Source: Jiangella ureilytica | GTDB taxonomy: Bacteria; Actinomycetota; Actinomycetes; Jiangellales; Jiangellaceae | Direction: 5' to 3' | DNA length: 64,000 bases | NCBI RefSeq assembly: GCF_004348545.1 | Contig: NZ_SMKL01000022.1 | Location: 1-64,000, forward strand | Shown here: one piece after another, positions 14,783-24,592 of the stretch | Layout: the number at the start of each line of letters is the position of its first letter | How positions within the stretch are numbered: position 1 is the first letter of the stretch | The notes under the pieces: model-generated | Database searches by the model: none | Told to the model about the DNA's origin: nothing | Seen by the model: the letters and a program-made list of their open reading frames with translations, nothing else | Position numbers and translations under genes: made by a program

Positions 14783-16506
14783 GCTCGCCGACCGGCATCG
14801 CCGCCGTCGTCCTGACGGCGCTGGCGACGGTGCTCATCGGCATGTACGGCGTCCGCGCGGCCCGCACGACCAGCGACTTCTACGTCGCCTCGCGCACCGT
14901 GACGCCGTGGTGGAACGCGTCGGCCATCGGCGGCGAGTACCTGTCCGCGGCGTCGTTCCTGGGCGTTGCCGGGCTGGTGCTGGCGTACGGCACCGACATG
15001 CTGTGGTTCCCGGTCGGCTACACCGCGGGCTATCTCATGCTGCTGGTGCTCGTGGCCGCGCCGCTGCGGCGGTCAGGCGCGTACACGCTGCCGGACTTCG
15101 CCGAGGCGCGGCTGGAGTCGTCGGCGGCGCGCCGGATGGCGAGCATCCTCGTCGTCACCATCGGCTGGCTCTACCTGCTGCCGCAGTTCCAGGCCGCCGG
15201 GCTGACGCTGCGCACCGTCACCGGAGCGCCGCAGTGGGCCGGGCCGGTCGTCGTCGCCGTCGTCGTGCTGGTCAGCGTGCTCGGTGGCGGCATGCGCAGC
15301 ATCACGTTCGTCCAGGCGTTCCAGTACTGGCTGAAGCTGACGGCGCTGCTGGTGCCGGCGCTCTTCCTGCTCCTGGTCTGGGTCGGCGACGGACGGCCCG
15401 AGCTGGCGACCCCGGGCTCGCCGGTGTTCGAGGAGCCGACGTCGGTCGAGGTCACCATCGACGTGACGGTGGACGTGCCGTCGCAGATCTCCGTCGTCGC
15501 GGACGGCGAGCCGCTCGTGCTGGAACCGGGGCCCCACGAGGTCTCGGCGGGGACCGTACTGGACTTCCCGGCCGGAGCGCCCATCCCGCACGCGTCGTCG
15601 CTGACCCCGATGACCGGCGAGTCGTGGGCGCTGCCGCTGACCGCCGGCGGCGACCACCCGCTCTACGCGACGTACTCGCTGATCATCGCGCTGTTCTTCG
15701 GGACGATGGGGCTGCCGCACGTGCTCGTGCGCTTCTACACCAACCCCGACGGGCGGGCCGCGCGGCGCACGACGCTGGCGGTGCTCGGGCTGCTCGGCGT
15801 GTTCTACGTGCTGCCCGGGCTGTACGGAGCGTTGGGGCGGCTGTACACGCCGGAGCTGCTGCTGACGGGCCGCACCGACGCCGTCGTGCTGGTGCTGCCG
15901 GCCCGGTTGGTCGACGGCGTGGCCGGGGAGGCGCTGTCGATGCTGGTGACGGCGGGCGCGTTCGCCGCGTTCCTGTCGACGTCGTCCGGGCTGACGGTGT
16001 CGGTGGCGGGCGTGCTGTCGCAGGACCTGCTGCACGGCCGGGTCCGCAACCCGGTGACCGGCTTCCGGCTGGGCGCGTTCCTGGCCCTGCTGGTCCCCAT
16101 CGGGCTGGCGCTGACCAGTCCGTTCCTCGGGATCGCCGACGTGGTCGGGCTCGCCTTCGCCGTCGCCGCGTCGTCGTTCTGCCCGCTGCTGCTGCTCGGC
16201 ATCTGGTGGCGGCGGCTGACCTGGCCGGGCGCGGTGGCCGGCCTGCTGGCGGGCGGCGGGGCGTCCACCGCCGCCGTCGTCGTGACGATTCTGGGCGGGC
16301 CGCAGTCCGGGTGGGTGGGCGCGCTGCTGGCCCAGCCGGCCGCATGGACCATGCCGCTCGCCTTCGTCGTGATGATCGCCGTGTCGCTCGGGACCCAGCA
16401 GCACCTGGCGCCGGGCGTGAACCGCACCATGGTCCGGCTGCACACGCCCGAGAACCTCGACCTCAACCGCGGCGACTGGGATCCCGAGGACCGCTGGCGC
16501 ACGTGA
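14779..16506 (+). CDS. Sodium-solute symporter (SSS family), monocarboxylate type
   Basis: The 575-residue permease has about 12-13 transmembrane helices and the SSS signatures IGGEYLSAASFLGVAGLV, GLPHVLVRFYTNPD and GAFAAFLSTSSGLTVSVAG, matching the acetate/pyruvate (ActP/MctC-like) branch. Between helices about residues 205-300 it carries an extra extracytoplasmic loop rich in Val and Thr (TSVEVTIDVTVDVPSQISVV), absent from the second symporter at 17107. GTG 14779 overlaps the preceding small gene. It sits behind the LytS/LytTR pair, which probably controls it. Confidence 0.88.
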   Translation: MSSPTGIAAVVLTALATVLIGMYGVRAARTTSDFYVASRTVTPWWNASAIGGEYLSAASFLGVAGLVLAYGTDMLWFPVGYTAGYLMLLVLVAAPLRRSGAYTLPDFAEARLESSAARRMASILVVTIGWLYLLPQFQAAGLTLRTVTGAPQWAGPVVVAVVVLVSVLGGGMRSITFVQAFQYWLKLTALLVPALFLLLVWVGDGRPELATPGSPVFEEPTSVEVTIDVTVDVPSQISVVADGEPLVLEPGPHEVSAGTVLDFPAGAPIPHASSLTPMTGESWALPLTAGGDHPLYATYSLIIALFFGTMGLPHVLVRFYTNPDGRAARRTTLAVLGLLGVFYVLPGLYGALGRLYTPELLLTGRTDAVVLVLPARLVDGVAGEALSMLVTAGAFAAFLSTSSGLTVSVAGVLSQDLLHGRVRNPVTGFRLGAFLALLVPIGLALTSPFLGIADVVGLAFAVAASSFCPLLLLGIWWRRLTWPGAVAGLLAGGGASTAAVVVTILGGPQSGWVGALLAQPAAWTMPLAFVVMIAVSLGTQQHLAPGVNRTMVRLHTPENLDLNRGDWDPEDRWRT

Positions 16507-16523
16507 CCGGCGGCGATCTCGCT

Positions 16524-16576
16524 CATGATCATGTGCGCTCGCGGGTGCTCACGCGCCGCGAGAGACCATGATCATG
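16524..16576. repeat. Imperfect hairpin with CATGATCATG ends
   Basis: Two 21-nt arms (16524-16544 and 16556-16576) pair with three mismatches around an 11-nt loop, 17 bp after the symporter stop. It probably ends transcription of the 14.4-16.5 kb operon. The rest of the 262-bp gap to 16769 holds two 21-bp direct repeats of GACCG(C/T)TCGTCGCAGGGC (about 16588-16629) and a GAGGAGG ribosome-binding site. Confidence 0.6.
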
Positions 16577-16768
16577 GCGACGGACCGGACCGCTCGTCGC
16601 AGGGCACCGACCGTTCGTCGCAGGGCGGACGTCCGCACGCCGCACTCTCGTGCCGCTCGGCGCAGGCCCGCGCGAGCCATCTCCCGAGGCAGCAGCGCAC
16701 AGCCCTACCGTGGCGCCTCGAACCGGATCACTGTGACCCGGACCACATGACGACGAGGAGGTCGGAAC

Positions 16769-17107
16769 GTGGCCAGTCTCGAGACACCCCCGCCCGAGCG
16801 CGCCATACCCACCGCCGAGGAATACGAGCGCATGCAGGCGAGCCCGGAGTTCGCCGAGCTGCGCAAGCGGTTCCGCAACTTCGCCTTCCCCATGACCGCC
16901 GCGTTCCTGGCCTGGTACCTGCTGTCGACGTACGCGGTCGACTTCATGTCGCAGCGGGTGGCCGGCAACATCAACGTCGGCCTGCTGTTCGGCCTCGGCC
17001 AGTTCGCGTCGACGTTCCTGATCACGTGGCTCTACATCCGCCACGCCGACCGCAATCTCGACCCGATCGCCACGCAGATCCGCGACGAGCTGGAAGGGGC
17101 GCGCTGA
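16769..17107 (+). CDS. DUF485 domain membrane protein (symporter partner)
   Basis: The 112-residue protein carries the DUF485 pattern: a soluble helix with SPEFAELRKRFRNFAFPMTA, then two transmembrane helices (FLAWYLLSTYAVDFM and LFGLGQFASTFLITWLYIRHA). DUF485 proteins (YjcH-like) are encoded directly before acetate permeases. GTG 16769 has GAGGAGG upstream. Its stop shares one base with the ATG of the symporter at 17107 (TGATG), so the two are translationally coupled. Confidence 0.9.
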   Translation: MASLETPPPERAIPTAEEYERMQASPEFAELRKRFRNFAFPMTAAFLAWYLLSTYAVDFMSQRVAGNINVGLLFGLGQFASTFLITWLYIRHADRNLDPIATQIRDELEGAR

Positions 17108-18723
17108 TGGACACCCATGTCGGAAGCCCCGGGGTCAACATCACGATCTTCGCGATCTTCGTCGCGATCACGCTGGTCATCGTGCTGCGCGCGTCGAGGA
17201 ACAACAAGACCGCGGCGGACTACTACGCCGGCGGCCGGGCGTTCACCGGCCAGCAGAACGGCATCGCCATCGCCGGCGACTATCTGTCGGCGGCGTCCTT
17301 CCTCGGCATCGCCGGGGCCATCGCCGTCTACGGCTACGACGGCTTCCTGTACTCCATCGGCTTCCTGGTGGCGTGGCTGGTCGCGCTGCTGCTGGTCGCC
17401 GAGCTGCTGCGGAACACCGGCCGGTTCACCATGGCCGACGTGCTGTCGTTCCGGATGCGTCAGCGTCCGGTGCGCACGGCGGCCGCGACGTCGACGCTCG
17501 CGGTGTCGTTCTTCTACCTGCTGGCGCAGATGGCCGGCGCGGGCGGCCTCGTGGCCCTGCTGCTGGGCGTCACCGACCGCGGCGGGCAGGGCGTCGTCAT
17601 CGGCGTCGTCGGCGCGCTGATGGTCTTCTACGTGCTGGTCGGCGGCATGAAGGGCACCACGTGGGTGCAGATCGTCAAGGCGATCCTGCTCATCACCGGC
17701 GCGTTCGTCATGACCATCTGGGTGCTGGCGCAGCACGACTTCAACCTGTCGCAACTGCTCGGCGCGGCCGTCGACAGCGCGGGCGGCGCCGCCGGCCTGC
17801 TGGACCCGATGAACCAGTACGGCGCGACGGACACCTCGAAGCTGGACTTCATCTCGCTGGCGCTGGCCCTGGTGCTCGGCACCGCCGGCCTGCCGCACGT
17901 GCTGATGCGCTTCTACACGGTGCCGACGGCGCGCGACGCCCGGCACAGCGTCACCTGGGCGATCGCCCTGATCGGCCTGTTCTACCTGCTGACGCTGGTG
18001 CTCGGCTACGGCGCCGGCGCGCTGGTCGGGCCGGAGGAGATCCTGGGCGCCCCGGGCGGCGTGAACTCCGCGGCGCCGCTGCTGGCATACGAGCTGGGCG
18101 GCACCATCCTGCTCGGCATCATCGCGGCCGTCGCGTTCGCGACCATCCTCGCCGTCGTCGCGGGGCTGACGATCACGGCGTCGGCCTCGTTCGCGCACGA
18201 CGTGTACGCCAACGTCATCAAGAAGGGCGAGGTCGCGGCCAACGACGAGGTGCGGGTCGCCCGGCTCACGGCCGTGGTCATCGGCGCGGTGGCGATCGTC
18301 GGCGGCATCCTGGCCAACGGCCAGAACGTCGCGTTCCTCGTGGCGCTCGCGTTCGCCGTCGCCGCCAGCGCGAACCTGCCGGTGATCCTCTACTCGCTGT
18401 TCTGGAGGCGGTTCAACACCAGCGGCGCGGTGTGGAGCATCTACGGCGGTCTGCTCACCGCGGTGACGCTGATCGTCTTCTCGCCGGTGGTGTCGGGCAA
18501 GCCCGAGAACCCGGAGACCGGCCGCAGCCTGTCGATGATCCAGGACGTCGACTTCCACTGGTTCCCGCTGGACAATCCGGGAATCGTGTCGATTCCGGCC
18601 GGATTCTTGTTCGGTTTCATCGGCACCCGGCTGTCGAAGGAGTACAACAAGGCGAAGTACGCGGAGATGGAGGTCCGGTCGCTCTCGGGCGCCGGCGCCG
18701 AGAAGGCCACCTCCTCGCACTGA
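17107..18723 (+). CDS. actP: Cation/acetate symporter (ActP-like)
   Basis: The 538-residue member of the SSS family has about 13 transmembrane helices. AIAGDYLSAASFLGIAGAIA, ELLRNTGRFTMADVLSFRM, GLPHVLMRFYTVPTARDAR and AGLTITASASFAHDVY are strong ActP signatures. The DUF485 partner directly before it and acetyl-CoA synthetase 150 bp after it make acetate the most likely substrate; related permeases also carry propionate and pyruvate. Confidence 0.93.
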   Translation: MDTHVGSPGVNITIFAIFVAITLVIVLRASRNNKTAADYYAGGRAFTGQQNGIAIAGDYLSAASFLGIAGAIAVYGYDGFLYSIGFLVAWLVALLLVAELLRNTGRFTMADVLSFRMRQRPVRTAAATSTLAVSFFYLLAQMAGAGGLVALLLGVTDRGGQGVVIGVVGALMVFYVLVGGMKGTTWVQIVKAILLITGAFVMTIWVLAQHDFNLSQLLGAAVDSAGGAAGLLDPMNQYGATDTSKLDFISLALALVLGTAGLPHVLMRFYTVPTARDARHSVTWAIALIGLFYLLTLVLGYGAGALVGPEEILGAPGGVNSAAPLLAYELGGTILLGIIAAVAFATILAVVAGLTITASASFAHDVYANVIKKGEVAANDEVRVARLTAVVIGAVAIVGGILANGQNVAFLVALAFAVAASANLPVILYSLFWRRFNTSGAVWSIYGGLLTAVTLIVFSPVVSGKPENPETGRSLSMIQDVDFHWFPLDNPGIVSIPAGFLFGFIGTRLSKEYNKAKYAEMEVRSLSGAGAEKATSSH

Positions 18724-18742
18724 CCCGCGCCAGCCCCCGGCG

Positions 18743-18811
18743 CGCGCTGCCGTCGACCTCGTCGTCCTTGCCCAGCGGGCACGTGCGATGGTGAGGTAAG
18801 ACGGCAGCGCG
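18743..18811 (+). promoter_or_regulatory. Long-range stem between actP and acsA
   Basis: Perfect 12-bp arms (18743-18754 and 18800-18811) enclose 45 nt, with a second small GCCC/GGGC hairpin inside the loop. It lies in the 149-bp gap, ending about 60 bp before the acsA start. It could be the actP terminator, or a leader structure that separates or attenuates read-through into acsA. Confidence 0.5.
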
Positions 18812-18872
18812 TCCGGGTGCGCCGCCGGGACCCCGCAGGCACCACGATCACCGACATGAGGAGCAGACGAAC

Positions 18873-20837
<1,965 letters not shown>

Positions 20838-20843
20838 CCCGCT

Positions 20844-20883
20844 CTGATCGGCCGGCCGGGCTGCTCCGCGGCCGGCCGATCAG
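20844..20883. terminator. Terminator of acsA
   Basis: Perfect 15-bp inverted repeat (20844-20858 and 20869-20883) with a 10-nt loop, seven bases after the acsA stop codon. Confidence 0.85.
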
Positions 20884-21170
20884 GTTCGGCGACCCTGGAT
20901 CGCCGAAAGCACGTCTGCTGCAACGAAACGCCGTGGATGCTCACCACCGTACGGCCGGAGGATGTGCAGCTCGACGAGCGGGAACGTAGGCAATGTGGTC
21001 GTACTCCTTGCCGGTACGACCATCAGTTCCACCCATCGGCACGAGCGACCCGATCGGGCGCAGTCCATCGCGTCCTCGAGTGCTGGAACTCACCGCGGTG
21101 AGATTCACGTCTTCGGGCCTCGAACCAGAACATGGCCACGGCAGGTTCCAGATTTCCTGGAACTCGGTTC
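20884..21170. other. Gene-free, palindrome-rich gap
   Basis: No gene is convincing in the 333 bp between acsA and the WYL regulator. Besides the acsA terminator it holds three clean dyads: TGGTCGTAC/GTACGACCA (20996-21004 with 21014-21022), CTCACCGCGGTGAG (21089-21102) and GTTCCAG/CTGGAAC (21145-21151 with 21157-21163). The last lies just past the regulator stop and may be its terminator. Local G+C looks lower than in the flanking genes. A 62-codon minus-strand frame here lacks a ribosome-binding site and typical codon bias. Confidence 0.55.
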
Positions 21171-22136
21171 TCAGGCGTTGTGGGCGGCGACCTCGAGGGC
21201 GACGGTGTGCAGGGTGGCGCGCAGGGACCCGGGCTCGAGCACCTCGACGCCGTTCATGAGGGTGAAGAGCTGGGCCGCGGCGACCTCCTCGGCCTCGGTC
21301 CACAGCTCGACGGCGGACCAGCCGTCCGCGTCCGGTTCCGACGCCGTCGCCCGGGCCTGAGAGGCCGCCAGCGCGCCGACCGCCGTGTGCAGCCGCCGCA
21401 GCGCCGACGGCGACAGCCGCACCCGGCAGCGGTAGCGCAGCAGCGACCGGTCGAACTCCGCCGACGACGCCGCCCACCACGAGGCGAGGTCGAAGCCGTC
21501 GGGCCGCCAGCTCGTCTCGGCCCGCACCGTCGCGGCGTCGATGCGCCCGACCCGGTAGGTGCGCACCTGCCGGCGGTGCGCCGCGACCAGGTACCAGGTG
21601 CCGGCCTTGAGCACGAGCCCGAGCGGGTCGAGCAGCCGCGACACCGTCCGGTCCGAGCGCCGGTACGACACGTCGAGCCGCCTGCCGGACCAGACCGCGT
21701 CGGACACCGCCGCCAGGTGTGCGGGCGGCGCCGACGTGTCGAACCAGCCGGGTGCGTCGACGTGGAAGCGTTCGCGCAACCGGGCCGCCCGGCCGCGCAG
21801 CTCCGGCGGCAGCATGGCGATGACCTTGGTCTGTGCGGCGACCAGGACGGTGCCCAGCCCCAGGTCGGCGACGGCGCTCGGGACGCCGCCGACGAACAGC
21901 GCGGCCGCCTCGTCGCCGGTCAGCCCGTCGAGCGTGGTGCGCCAGCCCTCGACCAGCCGGATGCCGCCGCCCGGCCCGGACTCCGTCCACAGCGGCACGC
22001 CGGACGCCTGCAGCGCGGCGATGTCGCGGTAGACCGTGCGCACGGACACCTCGAGCTCGCGGGCGACCTCGGCGGCCGTGACCGTCCGCTTCTGCTGGAT
22101 CAGCAGCATCATCGCCATCAGCCGGCTGGCTCTCAC
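21171..22136 (-). CDS. YafY/PafC-type HTH-WYL transcriptional regulator
   Basis: The 321-residue protein has an N-terminal DeoR-like helix-turn-helix (TAAEVARELEVSVRTVYRDIAAL) and a WYL sensor domain in the C-terminal half (LVLKAGTWYLVAAHRRQVRTYRVGRI), followed by the WCX extension. GTG 22136 is chosen over the upstream ATG because TAGGTT lies seven bases before it, as in other leaderless starts here. The upstream ATG would also lie inside the operator. It is divergent from a PPOX flavoprotein and probably represses both genes through the dyad at 22159-22177. Confidence 0.88.
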   Translation of the reverse strand: MRASRLMAMMLLIQQKRTVTAAEVARELEVSVRTVYRDIAALQASGVPLWTESGPGGGIRLVEGWRTTLDGLTGDEAAALFVGGVPSAVADLGLGTVLVAAQTKVIAMLPPELRGRAARLRERFHVDAPGWFDTSAPPAHLAAVSDAVWSGRRLDVSYRRSDRTVSRLLDPLGLVLKAGTWYLVAAHRRQVRTYRVGRIDAATVRAETSWRPDGFDLASWWAASSAEFDRSLLRYRCRVRLSPSALRRLHTAVGALAASQARATASEPDADGWSAVELWTEAEEVAAAQLFTLMNGVEVLEPGSLRATLHTVALEVAAHNA

Positions 22137-22158
22137 ACCGCCGAACCTACCCGGAGAA

Positions 22159-22177
22159 GCTGACAAAAGGTGTCAGC
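22159..22177. promoter_or_regulatory. Operator between WYL regulator and PPOX gene
   Basis: Inverted repeat GCTGACA-N5-TGTCAGC centred between the two divergent starts (22136 and 22201). TGACA/TGTCA half-sites with short spacers are common for YafY-type WYL repressors. Confidence 0.7.
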
Positions 22178-22200
22178 GATGTGGCGCGACCATGGGGACC

Positions 22201-22674
22201 ATGGCCACCTGGAGACAGTTCGAGGACGAGGCGCCCGAGCTCGCGGAAGTCGCCCGCGACCGGCTCACCGCCACCTTGCACCACGTGCTCGCGACGCTGC
22301 GGGCCGACGGCTCGCCGCGGGTCAGCGGCACCGAGGTCGCCTTCGAGGGCGAGCACCTGACGCTGGGATCCATGCCGGGCGCGCTCAAGGCGCGGGACCT
22401 GCAGCGCGACCCCCGCTACTCGCTGCATTCCAACCCCGGAGACGGGTCGATGACGACGCCGGACCTCAAGGTCTCCGGCCGGGCCGTCGAGGTCGTCGGT
22501 GCCGAGTACGAGGCCTATCGCAGCGCCCATGCGGCGCAGCTGCCGCCGGGACCGTTCCACCTGTTCCGGCTCGGCCTCGACGACGTCGTGCTGGCCGGGC
22601 TGAACGACGCACGGACGGGGATGGAGATCCGGCTCTGGCGGCCCGGGCAGCCCGTGCGCACCTTCACCCGCTAG
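22201..22674 (+). CDS. PPOX-type flavin/F420-dependent oxidoreductase
   Basis: The 157-residue split-barrel protein resembles pyridoxamine 5'-phosphate oxidase-like and F420/FMN-binding enzymes: TLHHVLATLRADGSPRVSGTEV for the first strands, DPRYSLHSNPGD for the central loop, and a C-terminal GMEIRLWRPGQPVRTF. Such proteins reduce or oxidise small aromatic or tetrapyrrole compounds; the substrate is unknown. ATG 22201 is preferred; another ATG lies nine bases upstream. It shares a promoter region and operator with the divergent WYL regulator, which probably controls it. Confidence 0.8.
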   Translation: MATWRQFEDEAPELAEVARDRLTATLHHVLATLRADGSPRVSGTEVAFEGEHLTLGSMPGALKARDLQRDPRYSLHSNPGDGSMTTPDLKVSGRAVEVVGAEYEAYRSAHAAQLPPGPFHLFRLGLDDVVLAGLNDARTGMEIRLWRPGQPVRTFTR

Positions 22675-22766
22675 GACCGGTCCAGGAGTGGACGATAAAG
22701 TACACGGCAGGTGTGCCGGGAAGTCTGGTCGGCGTCACGCCGTCGCGCGCCCAGACACAGAAGGTG

Positions 22767-24056
22767 ATGCCCGTGCCCCGCCGCCTGTTCGCCCGGTCCA
22801 CCTGGCCCGAGGCCCAGTACGTCGCCTCGGTGCTGCGCAGCGAGACGACTGGCGGCTTCCTCATGCTGCTGGCCGCAGCCGCCGCGCTCCTGTGGGCGAA
22901 CGTCGCAAGCGGCTCCTACGAGGCCCTCCGGACAACGACGGTGGGCCCGGCGTCGCTACACCTCGACCTCGACCTCGCGACCTGGGCCGCCGACGGCCTG
23001 CTGGCGATCTTCTTCCTGGTCGCCGGGTTGGAGCTGAAGCGGGAACTCGTCGTCGGCAGCCTGCGCCGACCGGCCGAGGCGATCCTGCCCATCGTCGCGG
23101 CGGCCTGCGGGATGATCGGCCCGATCGCCGTGTACCTCCTGGTCAACGGCATCGGCGGCGGCAGCCCGGACGGCTGGGCGGTGCCCACCGCCACCGACAT
23201 CGCCTTCGCCCTGGCCGTGCTGGCCGTCATCGGATCGCAGTTGCCGTCGGCGCTACGCGCGTTCCTGCTGACGCTCGCCGTGGTCGACGACCTGCTGGCC
23301 ATCCTGCTCATCGCGATCTTCTTCACGACCGACGTGCGGCTGTGGCCGCTGGCCGGCGCGGCGGCCATCCTCGTCGCTTACCACCTCATGCAGCGCCGCA
23401 ACATCCATGCGTGGTGGCTCTACGTGCCGATGGGCGTCGTGGCGTGGGCACTCATGCACGAGAGCGGCGTGCACGCCACCGTCGTGGGCGTGGCGTTCGG
23501 TCTGCTGACCCGCGCTCACCGCCGCGCCGGCGAGCACCAAGCGCCCGCGGAGCGGATCGAGCATCGGGTACGGCCGTTCTCCGCCGTCCTGTGCGTGCCG
23601 ATCTTCGCGCTGTTCGCGGCGGGCGTCACCGTCTCCGGCCCGTCGATCCGCGAGGTGTTCACCGAGCCGGTGGCGCTGGGTGTCGTTCTCGGGCTGGTGG
23701 CGGGCAAGGCGATCGGGGTCTTCGGCGGCACCTACCTGATCGCGCGCTTCACCAAGGCGGAGCTGAACCCCGACCTCACCTGGAGCGACGTCTTCGGACT
23801 GGCGACCATCGCGGGCATCGGGTTCACGGTCTCGCTGCTCATAGGCGAGCTGGCGTTCCGCGACGACCCGCACATGGAAGAACTGGTCAAGACCGCTGTC
23901 CTGGTCGGCTCGATACTCGCCGCTCTCATCGCCACGGTGCTGCTGGCCAGGCGCAACACGATCTACCGGCGCATGGCGGAGGAAGAGTCCCGCGACGAGG
24001 ACCGGGACGGGATCCCTGACGTCTACGAGGTCGACGGGCAGGACACTCAGGGATGA
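22767..24056 (+). CDS. nhaA: Na+/H+ antiporter NhaA
   Basis: The 429-residue antiporter exchanges sodium for protons across the membrane. Family hallmarks are VPTATDIAFALAVLAVIG and LTLAVVDDLLAILLIA, holding the three aspartates of the ion site. ALMHESGVHATVVGVAFGLL and the GIGFTVSLLIGELAF final helices are also present. About 11-12 helices can be counted. A C-terminal cytoplasmic tail of about 30 residues is strongly acidic (EEESRDEDRDGIPDVYEVDG). The GTG at 22764 directly before the chosen ATG could also serve. Confidence 0.95.
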   Translation: MPVPRRLFARSTWPEAQYVASVLRSETTGGFLMLLAAAAALLWANVASGSYEALRTTTVGPASLHLDLDLATWAADGLLAIFFLVAGLELKRELVVGSLRRPAEAILPIVAAACGMIGPIAVYLLVNGIGGGSPDGWAVPTATDIAFALAVLAVIGSQLPSALRAFLLTLAVVDDLLAILLIAIFFTTDVRLWPLAGAAAILVAYHLMQRRNIHAWWLYVPMGVVAWALMHESGVHATVVGVAFGLLTRAHRRAGEHQAPAERIEHRVRPFSAVLCVPIFALFAAGVTVSGPSIREVFTEPVALGVVLGLVAGKAIGVFGGTYLIARFTKAELNPDLTWSDVFGLATIAGIGFTVSLLIGELAFRDDPHMEELVKTAVLVGSILAALIATVLLARRNTIYRRMAEEESRDEDRDGIPDVYEVDGQDTQG

Positions 24057-24178
24057 CCCGTCGGCCCGTCTTCGCGACCATGTTCGCCGACCTGCTCTAG
24101 AGTCGAACACGAGGCCACGCCGGCACCGCCGTCGCGGCCGTCGTGACTCGTGACGTATTGCGACGAGGGGGTTGGCAG

Positions 24179-24592
24179 ATGGCCGCACGGGCAACCAGTG
24201 AGGCCGACGGGCCCGCCTCCATCGGCCGGCTCGTGAGCTCCATCAAGGACGACCTCACCGGCCTGGTCCGCGACGAGATCGCGCTGGCCAAGGCGGAGCT
24301 GAAAGAGGACGCGAAGTCCGCGGCCCTCGGCGGCGCGATGTCCGGGGCGGCCGCGGTCCTCCTCCTGCTGGCGGTCATTCTCGGCTCGTTCGCGCTGGTC
24401 TACGGTGTGCACGCGCTGGGCCTGGCGCTCGGCTGGTCGTTCCTCGTGGTCGCCGGCTTCTACGTGCTCGTCGCACTCGTCCTGCTGCTCCTGGCCCGCG
24501 GCCGGTTCGGCAGGATCTCCATGGCCGAGCGGACGAAGGTCACCGCTCGCGACGCCGCCCGAGCCCTGACGAGGTCGAGCAACAGCACGTGA
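24179..24592 (+). CDS. Phage holin family protein (Rv3669-like)
   Basis: The 137-residue protein has an N-terminal helix (SIGRLVSSIKDDLTGLVRDEIALAKAELKED) followed by two transmembrane helices (AAAVLLLLAVILGSFALVYG and WSFLVVAGFYVLVALVLLLL). This is the actinobacterial 'phage holin family' (holin superfamily III) pattern. It is not a phage gene here: its position after acsA and before the EphE-like hydrolase matches Rv3669. ATG 24179 has GAGGGGG upstream. It overlaps the next start by 4 bp. Confidence 0.85.
   Translation: MAARATSEADGPASIGRLVSSIKDDLTGLVRDEIALAKAELKEDAKSAALGGAMSGAAAVLLLLAVILGSFALVYGVHALGLALGWSFLVVAGFYVLVALVLLLLARGRFGRISMAERTKVTARDAARALTRSSNST

Noticed and set aside
20880-21068. 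62-codon minus-strand gene
   Set aside because: No ribosome-binding site, unusual codon use, overlaps the acsA terminator and a dyad; treated as non-coding.
24179-24592. Prophage holin
   Set aside because: No phage genes are around, and the position matches the conserved Rv3669 locus in the actinobacterial backbone.
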